Shown here piece by piece: positions 63,637 through 64,000 of a DNA stretch of 64,000 bases; within the stretch, counting starts at the first letter, position 1; each line of letters opens with the position of its first letter. The notes below the pieces were generated by a model. It saw nothing but the letters and a program-made list of their open reading frames with translations. It made no database searches and was not told the DNA's origin. The position numbers were made by a program, and so were the translations under genes. Source of the stretch: Gelidibacter mesophilus DSM 14095 (lineage in GTDB: Bacteria; Bacteroidota; Bacteroidia; Flavobacteriales; Flavobacteriaceae). The stretch covers positions 329,482-393,481 of the forward strand of contig NZ_KE383968.1 of the NCBI RefSeq assembly GCF_000423005.1, given 5' to 3'.

Positions 63637-64000
63637 TTCCTGAAATAGAAACAAAATCGGCAATAGAAATAAAAATATTCCAGGAAGCAAAACTCAAAAT
63701 TGCCTTGGAATATCTATCCGAAAATTCTCCTTTCTATAAGCGGCAATTTGAGAACTACGCAATTGCGCTATCTGACATTCAGACGCTTGAAGATCTGTCA
63801 AAAATTCCGGTGACCACAAAAGATGATATTCAACAATTTAACGACAATTTTATTTGTGTTCCAAAATCAAAAATCATTGATTATGTGACGACTTCCGGCA
63901 CTTTGGGAGATCCGGTCACTTTCGCATTAACTGATCCTGATCTGGAACGTTTAGCATATAATGAAGCCATTTCTTTCGCTTGTGCGGGCGTTTCTTCTGA
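63633..64000 (+). CDS. phenylacetate-CoA ligase-like AMP-forming enzyme (partial)
   Basis: The first 122 residues of a longer gene cut by the window edge. The N-terminus matches the phenylacetate-CoA ligase/PaaK-like family (SPFYKRQFENY, PVTTKDDIQQF), with the start of the AMP-binding P-loop in TTSGTLGDPVTF. It would activate a carboxylic acid, plausibly the coumarate starter, as CoA or ACP thioester. It overlaps the C45 gene by 4 bases (ATGA). Confidence 0.8.
   Translation, partial: MIPEIETKSAIEIKIFQEAKLKIALEYLSENSPFYKRQFENYAIALSDIQTLEDLSKIPVTTKDDIQQFNDNFICVPKSKIIDYVTTSGTLGDPVTFALTDPDLERLAYNEAISFACAGVSS

Noticed and set aside
44635-64000. DarA/DarB of the flexirubin cluster
   Set aside because: None of the ketosynthase-fold proteins present looks like DarB, and no DarA-like protein is seen; I did not force the assignment.

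Overview
The window is a stretch of chromosome from a member of the Bacteroidota, almost certainly family Flavobacteriaceae. The evidence is AT-rich DNA, a Bacteroidota-type -7 box (TANNTTTG) ahead of many genes, weak or absent Shine-Dalgarno sequences, a PID-CTERM small protein, an OmpA protein with thrombospondin-3 repeats, a tyrosine ammonia-lyase very like the Flavobacterium johnsoniae enzyme, and a flexirubin-type pigment cluster. I see no insertion sequence, CRISPR array, phage or rRNA operon. One tRNA (Ala, GGC) is present.

Layout. 1-6.2 kb: AddA-like (cut by the left edge) and AddB-like recombination nucleases, separated by kbl and a major OmpA porin. 6.2-13.2 kb: tRNA-Ala, a GNAT acetyltransferase, a 32-residue membrane protein, a 2OG-Fe(II) oxygenase, queD, lpxH, an MFS exporter, recJ and an OsmC protein. 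13.2-19.5 kb: aspA, a gene-poor decayed-looking gap of about 0.9 kb, a UDG-family protein, a glutathione-reductase-like flavoprotein lacking its usual catalytic His, rsmI and a lineage-specific hypothetical. 19.5-26.1 kb: tdk-alr, mscL, asd, a prolyl oligopeptidase lipoprotein and an ABC ATPase.

26.1-34.1 kb: nine genes on the minus strand that form a self-contained polyketide/fatty-acid module. They encode a GGR-family flavoprotein, a methyltransferase, a type III PKS, a FabI-like SDR, a DUF218-hemopexin fusion, a FabZ-like dehydratase, a FabF-like ketosynthase, an ACP and a phosphopantetheinyl transferase. I read it as a pathway that builds a dedicated ACP-bound acyl starter, extends and cyclises it with the type III PKS, then methylates and oxidises or reduces the product, plausibly to an alkyl-resorcinol, -pyrone or -quinone lipid. 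This is my best candidate for an undescribed system.

34.3-44.3 kb: housekeeping genes, namely an RtcB-family ligase, a GreA-like protein, mtgA, a DAO-type oxidoreductase, the fabH-accB-accC and pdxA-DUF177-rpmF sets, ribE, and a small PID-CTERM protein.

44.6-64 kb: most of an aryl-polyene/flexirubin cluster. A flavoprotein with a halogenase-like WxWxIP motif diverges from the tyrosine ammonia-lyase that makes the 4-coumarate starter. It is followed by FabG, an LpxL-like acyltransferase, ApeP-like and FabZ-like dehydratases, a thioesterase, two complete ketosynthases, two degenerate ketosynthase-fold proteins, an ACP and an O-methyltransferase. Envelope functions come next (deacetylase, LolA-like, GT2-DUF2062, MMPL exporter), then a JmjC-like protein, a C45 Ntn-hydrolase lipoprotein and the start of a CoA-ligase-like protein cut by the right edge. 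DarA/DarB for the dialkylresorcinol half are not in the window. At least four families of short dispersed repeats occupy the intergenic gaps, and one copy appears to have supplied the C-terminus and stop codon of a FabZ-like gene.
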